A stretch of 47,818 nt of DNA from Gammaproteobacteria bacterium (GCA_022014175.1 JAKLLR010000004.1:1-47818); one strand, 5' to 3'. Positions 1-9,857 are shown, counted from the first letter of the stretch. Numbers and translations: made by a program. The notes: a model not told the origin generated them from the letters alone.

Positions 1-1
1 G

Positions 2-868
2 GCCTACGCCCGGAATGAGAGCGACGAATTCATGACCCCCACTTCGATTGTGCCCCCCGGCGGTCAGGCCACACTGATTGAAGATGGGGATTCTGTGATC
101 TTCATGAACTTCCGGGCGGACCGGGCCCGACAGCTCTGTCAGGCGCTGGTTGAGCCGGGATTCGACGGCTTCGGGAGAAAAACATGGCCACGGCTCGACT
201 CTTTCGTCACCCTCACCCAGTACAGCGACGACCTGCCTGCCAGCGTCGCTTTCCCGCCGGAGTCTCTGGAGCAGCTGTTTGGTGAGATCATCTCCAATCA
301 GGGTCTGACACAACTTCGCCTCGCCGAAACTGAAAAATACGCCCACGTGACTTTTTTCTTTAATGGCGGCAGAGAACAGCCCTACCCCGGCGAAGAGCGG
401 ATTCTGGTGCCCTCTCCCAAAGTGGCAACCTATGACCTGCAGCCTGAAATGAATGCCGCCAGGGTCACCGACCATCTGACCGACGCCATCACAAACAGAA
501 GCTACAACATCATCATCTGTAACTACGCCAATCCGGACATGGTGGGCCATACCGGTAATCAGATCGCTGCGGTCAGAGCAATTGAAGCGGTGGACCAGTG
601 TCTCGGGCGAGTAACTGAAGCGGTAGCACAGAGCGGCGCGACTCTCTTGATTACTGCGGATCATGGCAATGCAGAGACCATGCTGGACAGTGCCACCGGC
701 CAGCCCCATACCGCCCATACCACCAACCCGGTACCCTTGATTCTGATCGGAGATAACCATGGTCTGCAATCCGGCGGCAAACTGGCTGATGTGGCACCCA
801 CCATGCTCGCCCTGCTCGGCATCGTGCAACCAGCCGAAATGACCGGCCACTCCCTGCTGAGTGACTGA
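2..868 (+). CDS. gpmI: 2,3-bisphosphoglycerate-independent phosphoglycerate mutase, 5'-truncated by the window edge
   Basis: This is the C-terminal 288 residues of the Mn-dependent phosphoglycerate mutase that interconverts 3- and 2-phosphoglycerate in glycolysis and gluconeogenesis. The frame is open from base 2 and begins with [10 protein letters not shown], a conserved stretch of the transferase domain, so the true start lies upstream; the ATG at 32 is internal. Other family signatures are [11 protein letters not shown], the metal-binding ADHGNAE and the [11 protein letters not shown] segment near the C-terminus, which contribute Asp and His metal ligands of the alkaline-phosphatase-like phosphatase domain. 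The stop at 866-868 lies inside the start region of the next gene, as in the gpmI-envC-ctpA order seen in many gammaproteobacteria. I am confident in the family and see no sign of damage. Confidence 0.96.
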   Translation, partial: AYARNESDEFMTPTSIVPPGGQATLIEDGDSVIFMNFRADRARQLCQALVEPGFDGFGRKTWPRLDSFVTLTQYSDDLPASVAFPPESLEQLFGEIISNQGLTQLRLAETEKYAHVTFFFNGGREQPYPGEERILVPSPKVATYDLQPEMNAARVTDHLTDAITNRSYNIIICNYANPDMVGHTGNQIAAVRAIEAVDQCLGRVTEAVAQSGATLLITADHGNAETMLDSATGQPHTAHTTNPVPLILIGDNHGLQSGGKLADVAPTMLALLGIVQPAEMTGHSLLSD

Positions 869-2018
869 CATCAGCCCAGTGCGAGTCCGGATATCCATTA
901 CCCTGGCGGGATTGTGCCTCCTGCTGCTGGCGCCACCCCTGACCGCCAAATCTGATCTCAAGACACATCAGGCCGACCTGGAACAACTCCATGACCAGAT
1001 CTCATCTCTGCAGAAGCAGCTGGCAAAACGACTAAAAAAGCAGGACCGTCTGCAACATCAGCTACGTCAGAACGATCTGAAAATCAGCAGCCTGGACCAC
1101 CAGCAGCGGACACTGCGACATCAGCTCGAGGAGCAAACAATACGGCTGACGAAGCTTCGTCGACAGCACCAGCAGCAGAGTGACCAGCTGGCTGCACACG
1201 TCGATTCACTGCGACAACAGCTACGGCTTGCCTACGAAAACCAGGCCAGCAACCGCTTGACCCTGGCCATGAACGCGGGTGACCCGGCTGAGCTGAGTCG
1301 CCAGTTTGTCTACCTTGATTACCTCAACCGGGCTCGCGCCGACAAGATGGAGGCGCTCTCCCAGGCCCTGCAGACCCTGAAAAAGAGTCAGGCTGAAGTG
1401 GAACAGCAGCAGAGCCTGATCGCACAGAAGCAGCAGGAGATCGAAGTCAACCGTGGCGCACTGAAACAGCAACAGGCGGAAAAAAGCCGGCTGCTAAGCG
1501 AAACCGGTCAGAACATTGATTCGGAATCGAATCGACTGAAGCAGTTACAGCAGAACGAAACTGAACTGCAGAGGTTGATTGAAAAGCTGCAACAGCTGGA
1601 CCTCAAAGGTCTTGTACCCGAGACCGGCTTCGCGGAACAGCGGGGCCAGCTGGCCTGGCCGGTGGCGGGCAAAGTCATCGTGCCCTACGGCAGTCGCCGA
1701 CAAAATAGTCGTGTCCGCTGGAGCGGTACGGTGCTTAATCCGGAGGCCAGAACCGACGTCCGTAGTATCTTCGCCGGCCGGGTGGTGTTCGCCGACTGGC
1801 TGCGGGGGTTTGGTCTGCTGTTGATCATCGATCATGGCCAGGGTTATCTCAGCCTCTACGGCTACAACCTCAGCCTGCACAAAGGCGTGGGGGAGTGGGT
1901 GGAAAGCCGTGACGTGATCGCAACCGCTGGCAGCGATGAGCAAGGCAACGGCCACCTCTACTTCGAAATCCGCCAGGCCGGCAAACCCCAGGACCCGGGT
2001 CAGTGGTGTCGCGGCTGA
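861..2018 (+). CDS. envC: Murein hydrolase activator EnvC family protein
   Basis: A 385-residue exported protein. A signal peptide covers about residues 1-29 (hydrophobic core ending PPLTA). A long coiled coil rich in Gln, Leu and Lys follows to about residue 245, and then a LytM/M23 domain to the end. The LytM domain is degenerate: the usual His and Asp zinc ligands are absent (RWSGTVLN, and GHLYFEIR where enzymes have HLHFEIR). This is known for EnvC, which does not cut peptidoglycan but activates the amidases AmiA/AmiB at the septum. The start is GTG at 861, overlapping the gpmI stop by 8 bp; a GTG at 879 is an alternative. The gene is coupled to gpmI and followed 49 bp later by the S41 protease gene, a conserved neighbourhood. 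Confidence 0.93.
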   Translation: MTDISPVRVRISITLAGLCLLLLAPPLTAKSDLKTHQADLEQLHDQISSLQKQLAKRLKKQDRLQHQLRQNDLKISSLDHQQRTLRHQLEEQTIRLTKLRRQHQQQSDQLAAHVDSLRQQLRLAYENQASNRLTLAMNAGDPAELSRQFVYLDYLNRARADKMEALSQALQTLKKSQAEVEQQQSLIAQKQQEIEVNRGALKQQQAEKSRLLSETGQNIDSESNRLKQLQQNETELQRLIEKLQQLDLKGLVPETGFAEQRGQLAWPVAGKVIVPYGSRRQNSRVRWSGTVLNPEARTDVRSIFAGRVVFADWLRGFGLLLIIDHGQGYLSLYGYNLSLHKGVGEWVESRDVIATAGSDEQGNGHLYFEIRQAGKPQDPGQWCRG

Positions 2019-2067
2019 CACCACAGCAACCGGGCTATAATCAGGCCACATCCAGCTGGAGACGCAC

Positions 2068-3387
2068 ATGAAAACCCTAACCCGCGGCAGCGCACTGGTG
2101 CTTGCCGGTTTCCTTGTCGCAATCATTTTTGTTGATGGCGAGAGGGTCCACGCCGAACGTAGCGAACCAGGCACGCTGCCGCTGGAGGAGCTCCGGGCAT
2201 TTACCGAGTCCTACTCGGTCATCAAACGCCATTATGTTGAGCCGGTTGAAGACAGCGAACTGCTAGGCAATGCCATTCAGGGCATGCTGACCGGGCTCGA
2301 CCCGCACTCCAGCTACCTCGACAAGGAGGGCTTCAAATCCCTGCGCGAAGGGACCTCCGGTGAATTTGGCGGGCTCGGCATCGAAGTCGGTATGGAGGAC
2401 GGGTTCATCAAGGTCATCGCACCGATCGACGACACCCCGGCCCACCGCGCCGGCGTAGAGGCCGGTGATCTGGTTATTCGGCTGGATGACACTCCGGTCA
2501 AAGGGCTGTCACTCACGGACGCCGTGAAGCTCATGCGGGGCAAACCGGGCACCGATATCACCCTGACCATCGCCCGGGAAGGGGCCGACGGACCGATTGA
2601 AATCACCATCACCCGGGCCATCATTCAGATCCGCTCAGTTCGCTCCCGCACTCTGGAACCCGGCTTCGGGTATATACGTATCTCCCAGTTCCAGGTCAAT
2701 ACCGGGGCTAAGCTTGAGGAGGCTTTGCGCAGCCTGAAAGCTGAACAGGATGGCAAACTCGACGGTCTGGTGCTGGATCTCCGCAACAATCCGGGCGGCG
2801 TTCTCTCTGCTGCGGTGGATGTCTCCAACGCCTTCCTCACCAGCGGCCTGGTGGTCTATACCGAGGGCCGTGACGCCCAAAACCGCCAGGAGTACAGCGC
2901 ATCCGGTAGCGATCAACTCAACGGTGCACCACTGGTGGTGCTGATCAACGGCGGATCAGCCTCGGCCTCGGAAATCGTCGCCGGCGCCCTGCACGACCAC
3001 CAACGGGCGGTGCTGATGGGTCAGCAGAGCTTTGGCAAAGGCTCGGTACAGACTATCCTGCCGATGAATAATGATACCGCGATCAAGCTGACCACAGCCC
3101 GTTATTACACTCCCAGCGGCACCTCCATTCAGGCCAAGGGTATCGCGCCGGACATTGAACTGGACAGACTTCGGTTCCAGCAGCAGAAGATGGGGCCCGG
3201 ACTCAGCATCAAGGAGAAAGATCTGAGCGGGCACCTTGAAAATGGTGACGGTGAAGGTGAGGGCACACCCGCTGTTGAGGATGGGAGCGGAGAGAAAGAT
3301 CCGCCCCTGGCTGAGACCGATTACGAACTCTACGAGGCGCTCAACCTGCTGAAAGCGCTGAAGATTGTGGGCCAGGCCAAACCGTGA
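2068..3387 (+). CDS. ctpA: Carboxy-terminal processing protease (S41 family, PDZ domain)
   Basis: A 439-residue periplasmic serine protease that trims C-termini of envelope proteins. An N-terminal signal or anchor spans residues 1-29 (ending RVHA). A PDZ domain lies at about 95-175 and the S41 core follows. By comparison with Prc, Ser299 in the SASASE motif is the nucleophile and Lys324 in FGKGS the general base; both are present at the expected spacing of 25 residues. The last 60 or so residues are acidic and Gly-rich, probably a flexible tail. The start is ATG at 2068, preceded by a GGAGAC Shine-Dalgarno stretch. The stop overlaps the GTG of the next gene. In Pseudomonas such CtpA proteins work with a lipoprotein partner to degrade peptidoglycan hydrolases, so sitting beside envC is suggestive. 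Confidence 0.94.
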   Translation: MKTLTRGSALVLAGFLVAIIFVDGERVHAERSEPGTLPLEELRAFTESYSVIKRHYVEPVEDSELLGNAIQGMLTGLDPHSSYLDKEGFKSLREGTSGEFGGLGIEVGMEDGFIKVIAPIDDTPAHRAGVEAGDLVIRLDDTPVKGLSLTDAVKLMRGKPGTDITLTIAREGADGPIEITITRAIIQIRSVRSRTLEPGFGYIRISQFQVNTGAKLEEALRSLKAEQDGKLDGLVLDLRNNPGGVLSAAVDVSNAFLTSGLVVYTEGRDAQNRQEYSASGSDQLNGAPLVVLINGGSASASEIVAGALHDHQRAVLMGQQSFGKGSVQTILPMNNDTAIKLTTARYYTPSGTSIQAKGIAPDIELDRLRFQQQKMGPGLSIKEKDLSGHLENGDGEGEGTPAVEDGSGEKDPPLAETDYELYEALNLLKALKIVGQAKP

Positions 3388-4187
3388 ACCGCATCCTGCT
3401 GGCGGCGTTGCTAAGCCTGCTTAGCAACGCCGCCCTGTCAGGCGAAGCCTATCTGGCGATCGTAATCGACGATCTTGGTAATCGGCCCATACAGGACTGG
3501 CGGGCAATCCACCTGCCCGGGCCAGTTGCCTGCGCGATTTTGCCCCACACACCCGCAGCTATTGAGCTGGCCCGAACCGCCAACGCTCAGGGCAAAGAGG
3601 TGCTGCTGCACCAGCCGATGGAATCAGACCACAGTTTACCCCTCGGACCCGGCGGTCTTACCACCGCCATGTCCCGACTTCAGGTGCAGACCCGACTGCG
3701 CCGGAACCTGAACAGCCTGCCCCACATCTCAGGCATGAACAATCACATGGGCAGCCTGCTCACCGGCAATTCCGAAGCGATGGAGTGGGTGATGGAAGAG
3801 CTCAGCGCCAGAGAAAATCTGTTTTTTCTTGATAGCCGAACCTCCACCACGACCCTCGCCTACCGTACCGCGTTGACTCAGGGGGTGCCCAGCACTGAGC
3901 GGGATGTCTTCCTGGACAATGATCGTAACCCGAAGCTGATCGCGATAAAGCTGAACCAGGCGGCCGCCCTCGCCCGGCGAAACGGCACCGCTATCGCCAT
4001 TGGCCACCCCTATGCCGCCACCATGAGCACCCTCGAGCAACATTTACCCCGGCTGCTGGCCGACGGTATTCGGCTGGTGCCCGTCACCAGTGTCATCCGC
4101 TATCGTCTGGCCGGGGGCAACCATCGCGTCGAACTGGCGGTCCATCAGGCCCCCCAGGGCGGCCGATTAACTCACACAGATGATTAA
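3384..4187 (+). CDS. Divergent polysaccharide deacetylase family protein (YibQ-like)
   Basis: A 267-residue protein of the divergent polysaccharide deacetylase family (DUF610), a NodB-like fold found beside envC and ctpA in many gammaproteobacteria. It starts with a GTG that overlaps the ctpA stop by 4 bp (GTGA), indicating translational coupling. Residues 1-19 form a signal peptide (LLAALLSLLSNAALS). The mature part begins with LAIVIDDLGN, the conserved Asp-Asp motif at the first strand, and later carries MNNHMGS and FFLDSRTS, also typical. The family's enzymatic substrate is not established; cell-wall or surface polysaccharide is the usual guess. The family assignment is firm and the function is not. 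Confidence 0.9.
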   Translation: MNRILLAALLSLLSNAALSGEAYLAIVIDDLGNRPIQDWRAIHLPGPVACAILPHTPAAIELARTANAQGKEVLLHQPMESDHSLPLGPGGLTTAMSRLQVQTRLRRNLNSLPHISGMNNHMGSLLTGNSEAMEWVMEELSARENLFFLDSRTSTTTLAYRTALTQGVPSTERDVFLDNDRNPKLIAIKLNQAAALARRNGTAIAIGHPYAATMSTLEQHLPRLLADGIRLVPVTSVIRYRLAGGNHRVELAVHQAPQGGRLTHTDD

Positions 4188-4214
4188 CCCACAGACCAGA
4201 GGAGCACCAATTCG

Positions 4215-4748
4215 ATGAAAACAACACCATGGATCTCACTCTTCGTTGCCGCTCTGCTGATTTGCCTGGTTGGGAATACCCAGGCCGCAACGCCGCCAGC
4301 CGCAGGTGAGGCCGCGCCCCCGTTTCAGCTACTTGACCAGAATCTGAAATCCCACGCCTTGGGAGATTACGCCGGTGACTGGGTAATTCTCTACTTCTAT
4401 CCCAAGGACGACACCCCCGGCTGCACCCGGGAGGCCTGCAGCTTCCGGGACAACTGGGCCAGCTTGCAGCAACTGGGCGCAGTGGTGCTGGGCGTGAGCC
4501 TCGACGATGTCTCGTCCCACAAAGCGTTTGCGGAGAAGTACCATCTGCCATTCCCATTGCTGGCGGACCCTCAAGGCGTCACGGCCCAAGCCTATGGGGC
4601 AAAACCTGCACTGTCGCTCTGGGCAAAGCGTTATACCTTCATAATCGACCCCAAGGGCACCATCGCTAAAGCGTATCTGAAGGTGGATCCGGAGACCCAC
4701 TCCCAACAGGTCATCTCTGACCTCACGGCACTCATATCCGCCCAGTGA
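4215..4748 (+). CDS. Exported peroxiredoxin, PrxQ/Bcp type
   Basis: A 177-residue thiol peroxidase. A clear signal peptide covers about residues 1-24 (LFVAALLICLVGNTQA), so the enzyme should act in the periplasm, unlike cytosolic Bcp of E. coli. The catalytic motif is DDTPGCTREAC: Cys70 is the peroxidatic and Cys75 the resolving residue, the five-residue spacing of the PrxQ group that forms an intramolecular disulfide. The AhpC/TSA fold fills residues 30-177. The start is ATG at 4215 with a GAGG Shine-Dalgarno at 4199-4202, 27 bp after the deacetylase stop, so it may be the last gene of the envC-ctpA unit. An exported peroxiredoxin needs a periplasmic thiol reductant, which is not visible here. 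Confidence 0.92.
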   Translation: MKTTPWISLFVAALLICLVGNTQAATPPAAGEAAPPFQLLDQNLKSHALGDYAGDWVILYFYPKDDTPGCTREACSFRDNWASLQQLGAVVLGVSLDDVSSHKAFAEKYHLPFPLLADPQGVTAQAYGAKPALSLWAKRYTFIIDPKGTIAKAYLKVDPETHSQQVISDLTALISAQ

Positions 4749-5173
4749 ACCGAGCACAAGAGCAGGTCGTACCGGAAGGCTGCCGAACCGTTGCTGCTCT
4801 GCTTTCATGCCGAAACTGCCAATGCGAAGCGTGAAATGAGCCGGCTGTTTTTTGTCGCAGAGCAGATTTTGATCGCACTGAGAAACGAACTGGACGCCGC
4901 CCTTGAACCCATCACCATTCTAAAAGCGGCGATCAGCTGAAGATCTGTAACACTAGGCTAACAGGTCAGGACAAAAACAGAGGCGGACTGCAAGGGCTGG
5001 CTGCAGCATCTCCCAGCTGCACCGCTTGGCGGTGGTCCGGGGCAGATGAGCAAGCGCTTGCTGCAGTTCAATCAGAGAACATCAAAACTCGAAGCCGAAA
5101 TTACCGCAACCCGAAAACCAGGCAACCCGCCGGTGTGGCGGACTGGGACTCTCAATCACACGCCCGTTCGATT
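4749..5173. other. Intergenic stretch without a convincing gene; two remnant-like open frames
   Basis: This 425-bp region separates the peroxiredoxin gene (plus) from the ntrC stop (minus). Directly after the peroxiredoxin stop the same frame stays open for 64 codons to a TGA at 4938-4940; its end (LFFVAEQILIALRNELDAAL) reads like ordinary protein. A second plus-strand frame runs from an ATG at 5046 to a TAA at 5175-5177 (43 residues). Neither has a good ribosome site or a family I recognise. A perfect 14-bp palindrome, AGCAAGCGCTTGCT, lies at 5049-5062. I read the stretch as either a decayed gene or ordinary spacer; transcription terminators for both sides should be here but no classical hairpin plus T-run stands out. 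Confidence 0.4.
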
Positions 5174-6598
5174 TTAAACCTCTTCCGGATCGGCGCTATC
5201 CAGGGCCAGGTCCTTGATTTTTCGGGTCAGGGTGTTGCGCCCCCAGCCAAGTAATTTAGCCGCGTCCTGGCGACGACCGCCGGTGTACTTCAGGGCTTCA
5301 TCAATCATCACCTGCTCAAATTGGGGCACGATATCGTCCATGATCTCGGTCTCGCCCACCCGCATGCGGTGACTGACAGTGCGGCGCAAAAGATCAAGCC
5401 AGTCGCCAGCCTCAACTTTGACATCATCCCGGATCAGCACTTCAGGGGGCAGATCTCCGACCTGAATCCACTGGGATGGCGCCATCACTGTCAGCCAGCG
5501 ACAGGTATTCTGCAGCTGACGAACATTACCCGGCCAGGGGTAATCAACCAGCATCTGCATGGCTTGGTCGACCACGCTCTTGCCATCCACCTGCAACTCC
5601 TCCGCCGCTGCGGCAAGAAAATGGGGGACCAGATCAGCGATATCTTCCCGCCGCTCCCGCAACGGCGGCAAGGGGATCCGGACCACATTCAGACGGTGGA
5701 AGAGATCCTCCCGGAACTGCCCGGACGCCACTCGAGCGGTCAAATCCTGATGAGTCGCTGCAACCACCCGTACATTGACCCGAATCGGCGCATGTCCGCC
5801 GACCCGATAAAACACCCCATCGGCCAGCACCCGCAACAGACGAGTCTGCAGGTCGGCGGGCATATCCCCGATCTCATCCAGAAACAGGGTGCCGCCATGC
5901 GCCTGCTCAAACCGTCCCTTGCGCATCGCCTGAGCGCCGGTAAATGCCCCTTTTTCATGACCGAACAGTTCCGACTCCAGCAGGTCTTTGTTGATCGCGG
6001 CCATATTCAGGGCGATGAATGGCCCCTCAGCCCGGGGGCTGTGGCGATGCAGCGCGCTGGCCACCAGCTCCTTACCGGTTCCCGACTCACCGGTAATCAG
6101 CACCGTGATGCTTGAACGGGCCAGCCGCGCAATGGCCCGAAAGACGTTCTGCATGGCCGGGGCCTTGCCGATGATTTCCGGCGCTTCGGGCAGGACCTCC
6201 GGGACCTCTTCGAGTTGGTCATCACTACTATGCAGAACTGCCCGCCTAACCAGGTCAGTCGCCTCGTCAATATCAAACGGCTTTGGCAGATATTCGAATG
6301 CGCCGCCCTGAAATGCAGCAACTGCGGCGTCCAGATTAGCGTGTGCAGTGGTGATAATGACGGGAATCTGGGGGCAGACTGCGCCCAGGTCATCCAGCAG
6401 TTCAAACCCGCTTTGACCCGGCATGCGGATGTCCGTGACGATCACATCCGGTCGACTATCATCGAGCGCAGCCACCACGCCGCTGGCACTCGGGAACTCC
6501 ACCACCTCCATCTCCGCCTGACAGAGGGCCTTCTTCAGAACCCAGCGAATGGACTTATCATCATCCACAATCCAGACCACAGGCGCGGAAAGACTCAC
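5174..6598 (-). CDS. glnG: Nitrogen regulation response regulator NtrC (sigma-54 activator)
   Basis: A 474-residue enhancer-binding protein that, when phosphorylated by NtrB under nitrogen limitation, activates sigma-54 promoters such as that of glnA. The receiver domain (1-120) carries the acidic patch DDD at 12-14 and the phosphoacceptor Asp56 in VTDIRMPG. The AAA+ domain has Walker A GESGTGKE, the sigma-54 contact loop GAFTGA and a Walker B motif. A Fis-type helix-turn-helix ends the protein ([20 protein letters not shown]). I place the start at GTG 6598, not further upstream: it has an AGGAGGG ribosome site and overlaps the ntrB stop as GTGA, and the receiver domain begins only a few residues later. 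Confidence 0.95.
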   Translation of the reverse strand: MSLSAPVVWIVDDDKSIRWVLKKALCQAEMEVVEFPSASGVVAALDDSRPDVIVTDIRMPGQSGFELLDDLGAVCPQIPVIITTAHANLDAAVAAFQGGAFEYLPKPFDIDEATDLVRRAVLHSSDDQLEEVPEVLPEAPEIIGKAPAMQNVFRAIARLARSSITVLITGESGTGKELVASALHRHSPRAEGPFIALNMAAINKDLLESELFGHEKGAFTGAQAMRKGRFEQAHGGTLFLDEIGDMPADLQTRLLRVLADGVFYRVGGHAPIRVNVRVVAATHQDLTARVASGQFREDLFHRLNVVRIPLPPLRERREDIADLVPHFLAAAAEELQVDGKSVVDQAMQMLVDYPWPGNVRQLQNTCRWLTVMAPSQWIQVGDLPPEVLIRDDVKVEAGDWLDLLRRTVSHRMRVGETEIMDDIVPQFEQVMIDEALKYTGGRRQDAAKLLGWGRNTLTRKIKDLALDSADPEEV

Positions 6599-7695
6599 TC
6601 TGGACCCTCCTGAACCGGTACGATCACTGAAAACACGGTTTTCCCCGCCTGACTGGAGCACTCTATCGAACCACCGTGCCCATGCACCAGCGACTGGGCG
6701 ATCGAAAGACCCAAGCCGGTCCCTTCAGGACGGCCCGTCACCAGTGGTGAAAAAATCTGATTCTGCATGTTCGGTGGTATCCCCGGACCATCATCAACAA
6801 TCTGAATAACCGCAGCGAGACGGTGCAGTTGATCCCCCAGCGTCACGTTTCGCCGAATACGGGTACGAAACAGCAGGTTGCCTTTACCCGCCATCGCCTG
6901 TACGGCATTGCGCGCCACATTCAGAACAACCTGGATCAACTGATCAACATCCGCTACCAGATCCGGAATACTCGGATCATAATCCGTAGCAATATGGATG
7001 CCAGGAGTTGAATCCACCGCCAGCAGCGCCCGCACCCGCTCCGTCACTTCATGAACACTGAGCGGCGCCAACACCTGGGCGGGACCGTGGCCCATCATGC
7101 GATCCAGCAGGGTCGTGAGTCGATCCGTCTCACCGATGATTACCTGGGTGTACTCCTGCAGCTCAGGATTCTCGAACTCCCGCTCCAGTAGCTGGGCGGC
7201 ACCGCGAATACCCCCAAGCGGATTCTTCAACTCATGGGCCAAGCCCCCGAGAATCGCCTGATTAGCCGCGTACTGGGACATCAAATGCTGCTTCATGGCG
7301 ATACGCTGCGCCCGGTGGGTAGAGACCATCTCCACCAACGCGTAGCTGGTGCCATCGGCCTCTACTGGCGTCACGATGCTGTCTACAAAGGCCGTGCCCC
7401 CGTGTTTTAGCCGAATATCCATATCGTGCTGCACATAGGGCTGAAAATTTTCCAGGGCCGCACGCAGTATGTCGATGTAGCGGACATCCTCCGCAGCCAG
7501 CTCGGCAACCGGTTGACCCAGCACCTGCCTGGCACTCACGCCCAGAAGTGTTTCGGCGGCCACATTGAGGTAAACAACTCCGAGAGTCTCATCCAGCAGC
7601 ACCACCGCAGTCTGCAGTTCATCCAGCAGAAAAAACGGGTAGCCCGCCACCACCGGACTCAATCCGCCGGCACCCTGTCCGTCGGGTCTGCTCAA
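6595..7695 (-). CDS. glnL: Nitrogen regulation sensor histidine kinase NtrB
   Basis: A 366-residue soluble two-component kinase/phosphatase that controls NtrC and is itself governed by the PII protein. An N-terminal PAS domain spans about 20-130. The H-box is GGLAHELKNPLGG with His154 as phosphorylation site. The ATPase domain has DDGPGIPP and GTGLGLSIA. There are no membrane segments, as expected for NtrB. The start is TTG at 7695-7693, which overlaps the stop of the upstream DUF4124 gene as TTGA; the stop likewise overlaps the ntrC GTG. The three genes therefore look translationally coupled, in the order glnA, DUF4124, ntrB, ntrC that is common in Pseudomonas-like bacteria. Confidence 0.95.
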   Translation of the reverse strand: MSRPDGQGAGGLSPVVAGYPFFLLDELQTAVVLLDETLGVVYLNVAAETLLGVSARQVLGQPVAELAAEDVRYIDILRAALENFQPYVQHDMDIRLKHGGTAFVDSIVTPVEADGTSYALVEMVSTHRAQRIAMKQHLMSQYAANQAILGGLAHELKNPLGGIRGAAQLLEREFENPELQEYTQVIIGETDRLTTLLDRMMGHGPAQVLAPLSVHEVTERVRALLAVDSTPGIHIATDYDPSIPDLVADVDQLIQVVLNVARNAVQAMAGKGNLLFRTRIRRNVTLGDQLHRLAAVIQIVDDGPGIPPNMQNQIFSPLVTGRPEGTGLGLSIAQSLVHGHGGSIECSSQAGKTVFSVIVPVQEGPE

Positions 7696-8273
7696 TTCGA
7701 ATGCAGCAGTGAGTGGCGCAAAACAAAAAAGCGGACCACCCCGGAACTGATCAGAACCTCACCACGACTATTGACTACTGCGGCTGCAATGCTGTGGGCG
7801 CCCCGATCAAGGTTGGGTAACACGACCTGGCTTGACCCCCCTGCCAGCACCACCTGACCATCCAGCAGATATTGAATACGATCATCGGGACGCAACACAG
7901 GCTGTAGCGATACCGACACCCGAACATCACCGTTATTCGCTCTCACCGCCTCTTCGGGTTGTGGACTCAGCACCCTCAGCGCGGAATAGACCGTCCCGGT
8001 CTCAGCCCCATCCCCGGCTTCCGCTTCACTCTCTTCGTCCACCACCTCAGACGTTGCGGATGTTGGCTTCGGCGCGGTGTAGGTCATCGGCTCCTGCACG
8101 ATGATCTGCTCAGCACCAGGGCCTGCATCACCAGAAAAAATCACCGTACCGTCCGGACCCACCTGCCGATAGACCCGATAGCCACTATCTTCAGCTGCCA
8201 ACACCAATCCGGAAAGGCAACACGCCATCATAGTAAACAGCCATAGAAAGCGTTGATGGAAGCAGCTGTCCAT
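7692..8273 (-). CDS. DUF4124 domain-containing exported protein
   Basis: A 193-residue protein with an N-terminal signal peptide (about residues 1-26, ending GLVLA) and then a DUF4124 domain (YRVYRQVGPDGTVIFSGDAG), a short beta-rich module of unknown function common in gammaproteobacterial envelope proteins. A Glu-rich linker follows near residues 75-92. The C-terminal 90 residues (PQPEEAVRANNGDVRVSVSL onward) look like an Ig- or fibronectin-like sandwich. Its place between glnA and ntrBC is conserved in related genomes, but no role in nitrogen control has been established that I know of. It starts at ATG 8273, 54 bp downstream of glnA, with a weak ribosome site. Confidence 0.85.
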   Translation of the reverse strand: MDSCFHQRFLWLFTMMACCLSGLVLAAEDSGYRVYRQVGPDGTVIFSGDAGPGAEQIIVQEPMTYTAPKPTSATSEVVDEESEAEAGDGAETGTVYSALRVLSPQPEEAVRANNGDVRVSVSLQPVLRPDDRIQYLLDGQVVLAGGSSQVVLPNLDRGAHSIAAAVVNSRGEVLISSGVVRFFVLRHSLLHSN

Positions 8274-8296
8274 ATCAAAACCCTAGTGCAACCGTT

Positions 8297-8319
8297 GGGG
8301 CGGAGAAATCCCCCGCCCC
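8297..8319 (-). terminator. GC-rich hairpin between glnA and the DUF4124 gene
   Basis: A perfect 7-bp GC stem (GGGGCGG / CCGCCCC) with a 9-nt loop lies 8 bp after the glnA stop. No T-run follows on the minus strand, so it is not a classical intrinsic terminator. It could attenuate read-through from the highly expressed glnA into ntrBC or protect the glnA 3' end. Confidence 0.4.
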
Positions 8320-8327
8320 ACACCCAA

Positions 8328-9734
8328 TCAGAGGCTGTAGTACATATCGAACTCCACCGGGTGAGTCGCCATCCTCAGGCAATCCACATCCGCCATCTTG
8401 AGGGCGATATAGGAGTCGATAAAGTTATCAGAGAACACCCCGCCAGCGGTGAGGAATCCACGATCCAGATCCAGCGCCTCCAGGGCCATCTCCAGCGAAC
8501 TGGCGACCGTGGGAATGCTCTTGGCCTCCTCAGCCGGCAGATCATAGAGATCCTTATCCATTGGATCGCCAGGGTGAATCTTGTTCAGAATGCCGTCCAT
8601 ACCCGCCATCGCCATCGCCGCGAAGCTCAGATAGGGGTTACCGGTCGCATCCGGGAAACGGACTTCGATGCGCACCGCTTTCGGATTGGAGACATAAGGA
8701 ATACGAATCGAGGCGGACCGGTTCCGGGCTGAGTAGGCCAGCATCACCGGCGCCTCGAAACCCGGCACCAGCCGCTTGTAGCTGTTGGTTGTAGCATTGG
8801 TCAGGGCGTTGATCGCCCGGGCGTGTTTGATGATCCCTCCGATGTAATAGAGGGCTGTATCGGACAGACCGCCATAACCGTTGCCGCTAAACAGATTAAC
8901 CCCGTCTTTTGACAGAGACTGGTGTACGTGCATGCCGTTGCCGTTATCCCCAACCAGCGGTTTAGGCATAAAAGTCGCACTCTTGCCGTAGCTATGGGCA
9001 ACATTCATCACCACGTACTTGAGAATCTGAACCTCGTCCGCCTTGTTCACCAGGGTGTTGAACCGGGTGGCAATTTCGTTTTGCCCGGCGGTAGCAACTT
9101 CATGGTGATGCGCTTCAACAACCAGACCCATATCTTCCAGCGCTAGACACATAGCGCTGCGCAAATCATGCATGGAGTCCACCGGTGGAACCGGGAAATA
9201 CCCCCCCTTTACCCGCGGCCGATGACCCAGGTTACCCTCAGTCATCTCGTGCTCTGAGGCCCAGTCGCCCTCGGCAGAGTCAATCGCCACATGGCAACCA
9301 TTCATGGCGTTGCCCCAACGGACATCGTCAAAAATGAAAAATTCCGGCTCTGGGCCGAAAAGTGCGGTATCGGCAATACCGGTCTCGTTGATAAAGGCCT
9401 CAGCACGTTTAGCTATGGATCTGGGGCAGCGGTCATAACCAATCATGGTCGTAGGCTCAACCACATCACACCGGATGTTCACGGTTTTCTCTTCCGAGAA
9501 AATATCCAGTAGGACGGTGTCGGCATCCGGCATAAGAACCATGTCGGATTCATTAATCCCTTTCCAGCCGGAGATCGAAGAGCCGTCAAACATTTTGCCA
9601 TCTTCAAAAAACTCTTCGTCAAGGACCTGCGCGGGGACCGTGACGTGCTGCTCTTTACCCTTGGTATCGGTAAACCGCAGATCGACAAAACTAACCTCTT
9701 CTTCTTTCAGCATTTTCAGAATGTCTTGTGACAT
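8328..9734 (-). CDS. glnA: Glutamine synthetase type I
   Basis: A 468-residue dodecameric enzyme that makes glutamine from glutamate, ammonia and ATP; the length is standard for the GSI-beta class. Visible signatures are the latch-loop region [13 protein letters not shown] (48-60), the metal-binding [12 protein letters not shown] (126-137), the ATP and glutamate site [10 protein letters not shown] (264-273), NRSASIRIP (338-346), and Tyr397 in LYDLPAEE, the residue adenylylated by GlnE. Activity should therefore be controlled by adenylylation as in enterobacteria. The ATG at 9734 has an AAAGGAG Shine-Dalgarno six bases upstream. The gene leads the DUF4124-ntrB-ntrC run, so NtrC probably activates it. 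Confidence 0.98.
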   Translation of the reverse strand: MSQDILKMLKEEEVSFVDLRFTDTKGKEQHVTVPAQVLDEEFFEDGKMFDGSSISGWKGINESDMVLMPDADTVLLDIFSEEKTVNIRCDVVEPTTMIGYDRCPRSIAKRAEAFINETGIADTALFGPEPEFFIFDDVRWGNAMNGCHVAIDSAEGDWASEHEMTEGNLGHRPRVKGGYFPVPPVDSMHDLRSAMCLALEDMGLVVEAHHHEVATAGQNEIATRFNTLVNKADEVQILKYVVMNVAHSYGKSATFMPKPLVGDNGNGMHVHQSLSKDGVNLFSGNGYGGLSDTALYYIGGIIKHARAINALTNATTNSYKRLVPGFEAPVMLAYSARNRSASIRIPYVSNPKAVRIEVRFPDATGNPYLSFAAMAMAGMDGILNKIHPGDPMDKDLYDLPAEEAKSIPTVASSLEMALEALDLDRGFLTAGGVFSDNFIDSYIALKMADVDCLRMATHPVEFDMYYSL

Positions 9735-9840
9735 TTAGAACTCCTTTCTATCTGAACTAACCCACACCAAGCTTTCGTCCTGTCACGCTGGCAAATAACC
9801 GGCATCAGACATAATGACGGCCTGCGGCGCGCAGAGCCGA

Positions 9841-9857
9841 AAGCAGATTCCATACCT
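9841..9857 (-). promoter_or_regulatory. Candidate sigma-54 promoter for glnA
   Basis: On the minus strand AGGTATGGAATCTGCTT has GG and GC with exactly ten bases between them, the invariant -24/-12 spacing, although the flanking bases match the sigma-54 consensus only partly. It would give a leader of roughly 97 bases to glnA. A GTGCAC core at 9932-9937, about 100 bp upstream of the predicted start, resembles half of an NtrC site. The inference rests mainly on glnA being a known NtrC/sigma-54 target. Confidence 0.4.

Noticed and set aside
1630..2018. EnvC LytM domain missing zinc ligands as a novelty
   Set aside because: Loss of metal ligands is the known property of EnvC-type amidase activators.
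651..2174. Long open frames antisense to gpmI and envC
   Set aside because: They lie wholly opposite genes with clear family motifs, have no ribosome sites or recognisable domains, and arise from high GC with biased third positions.
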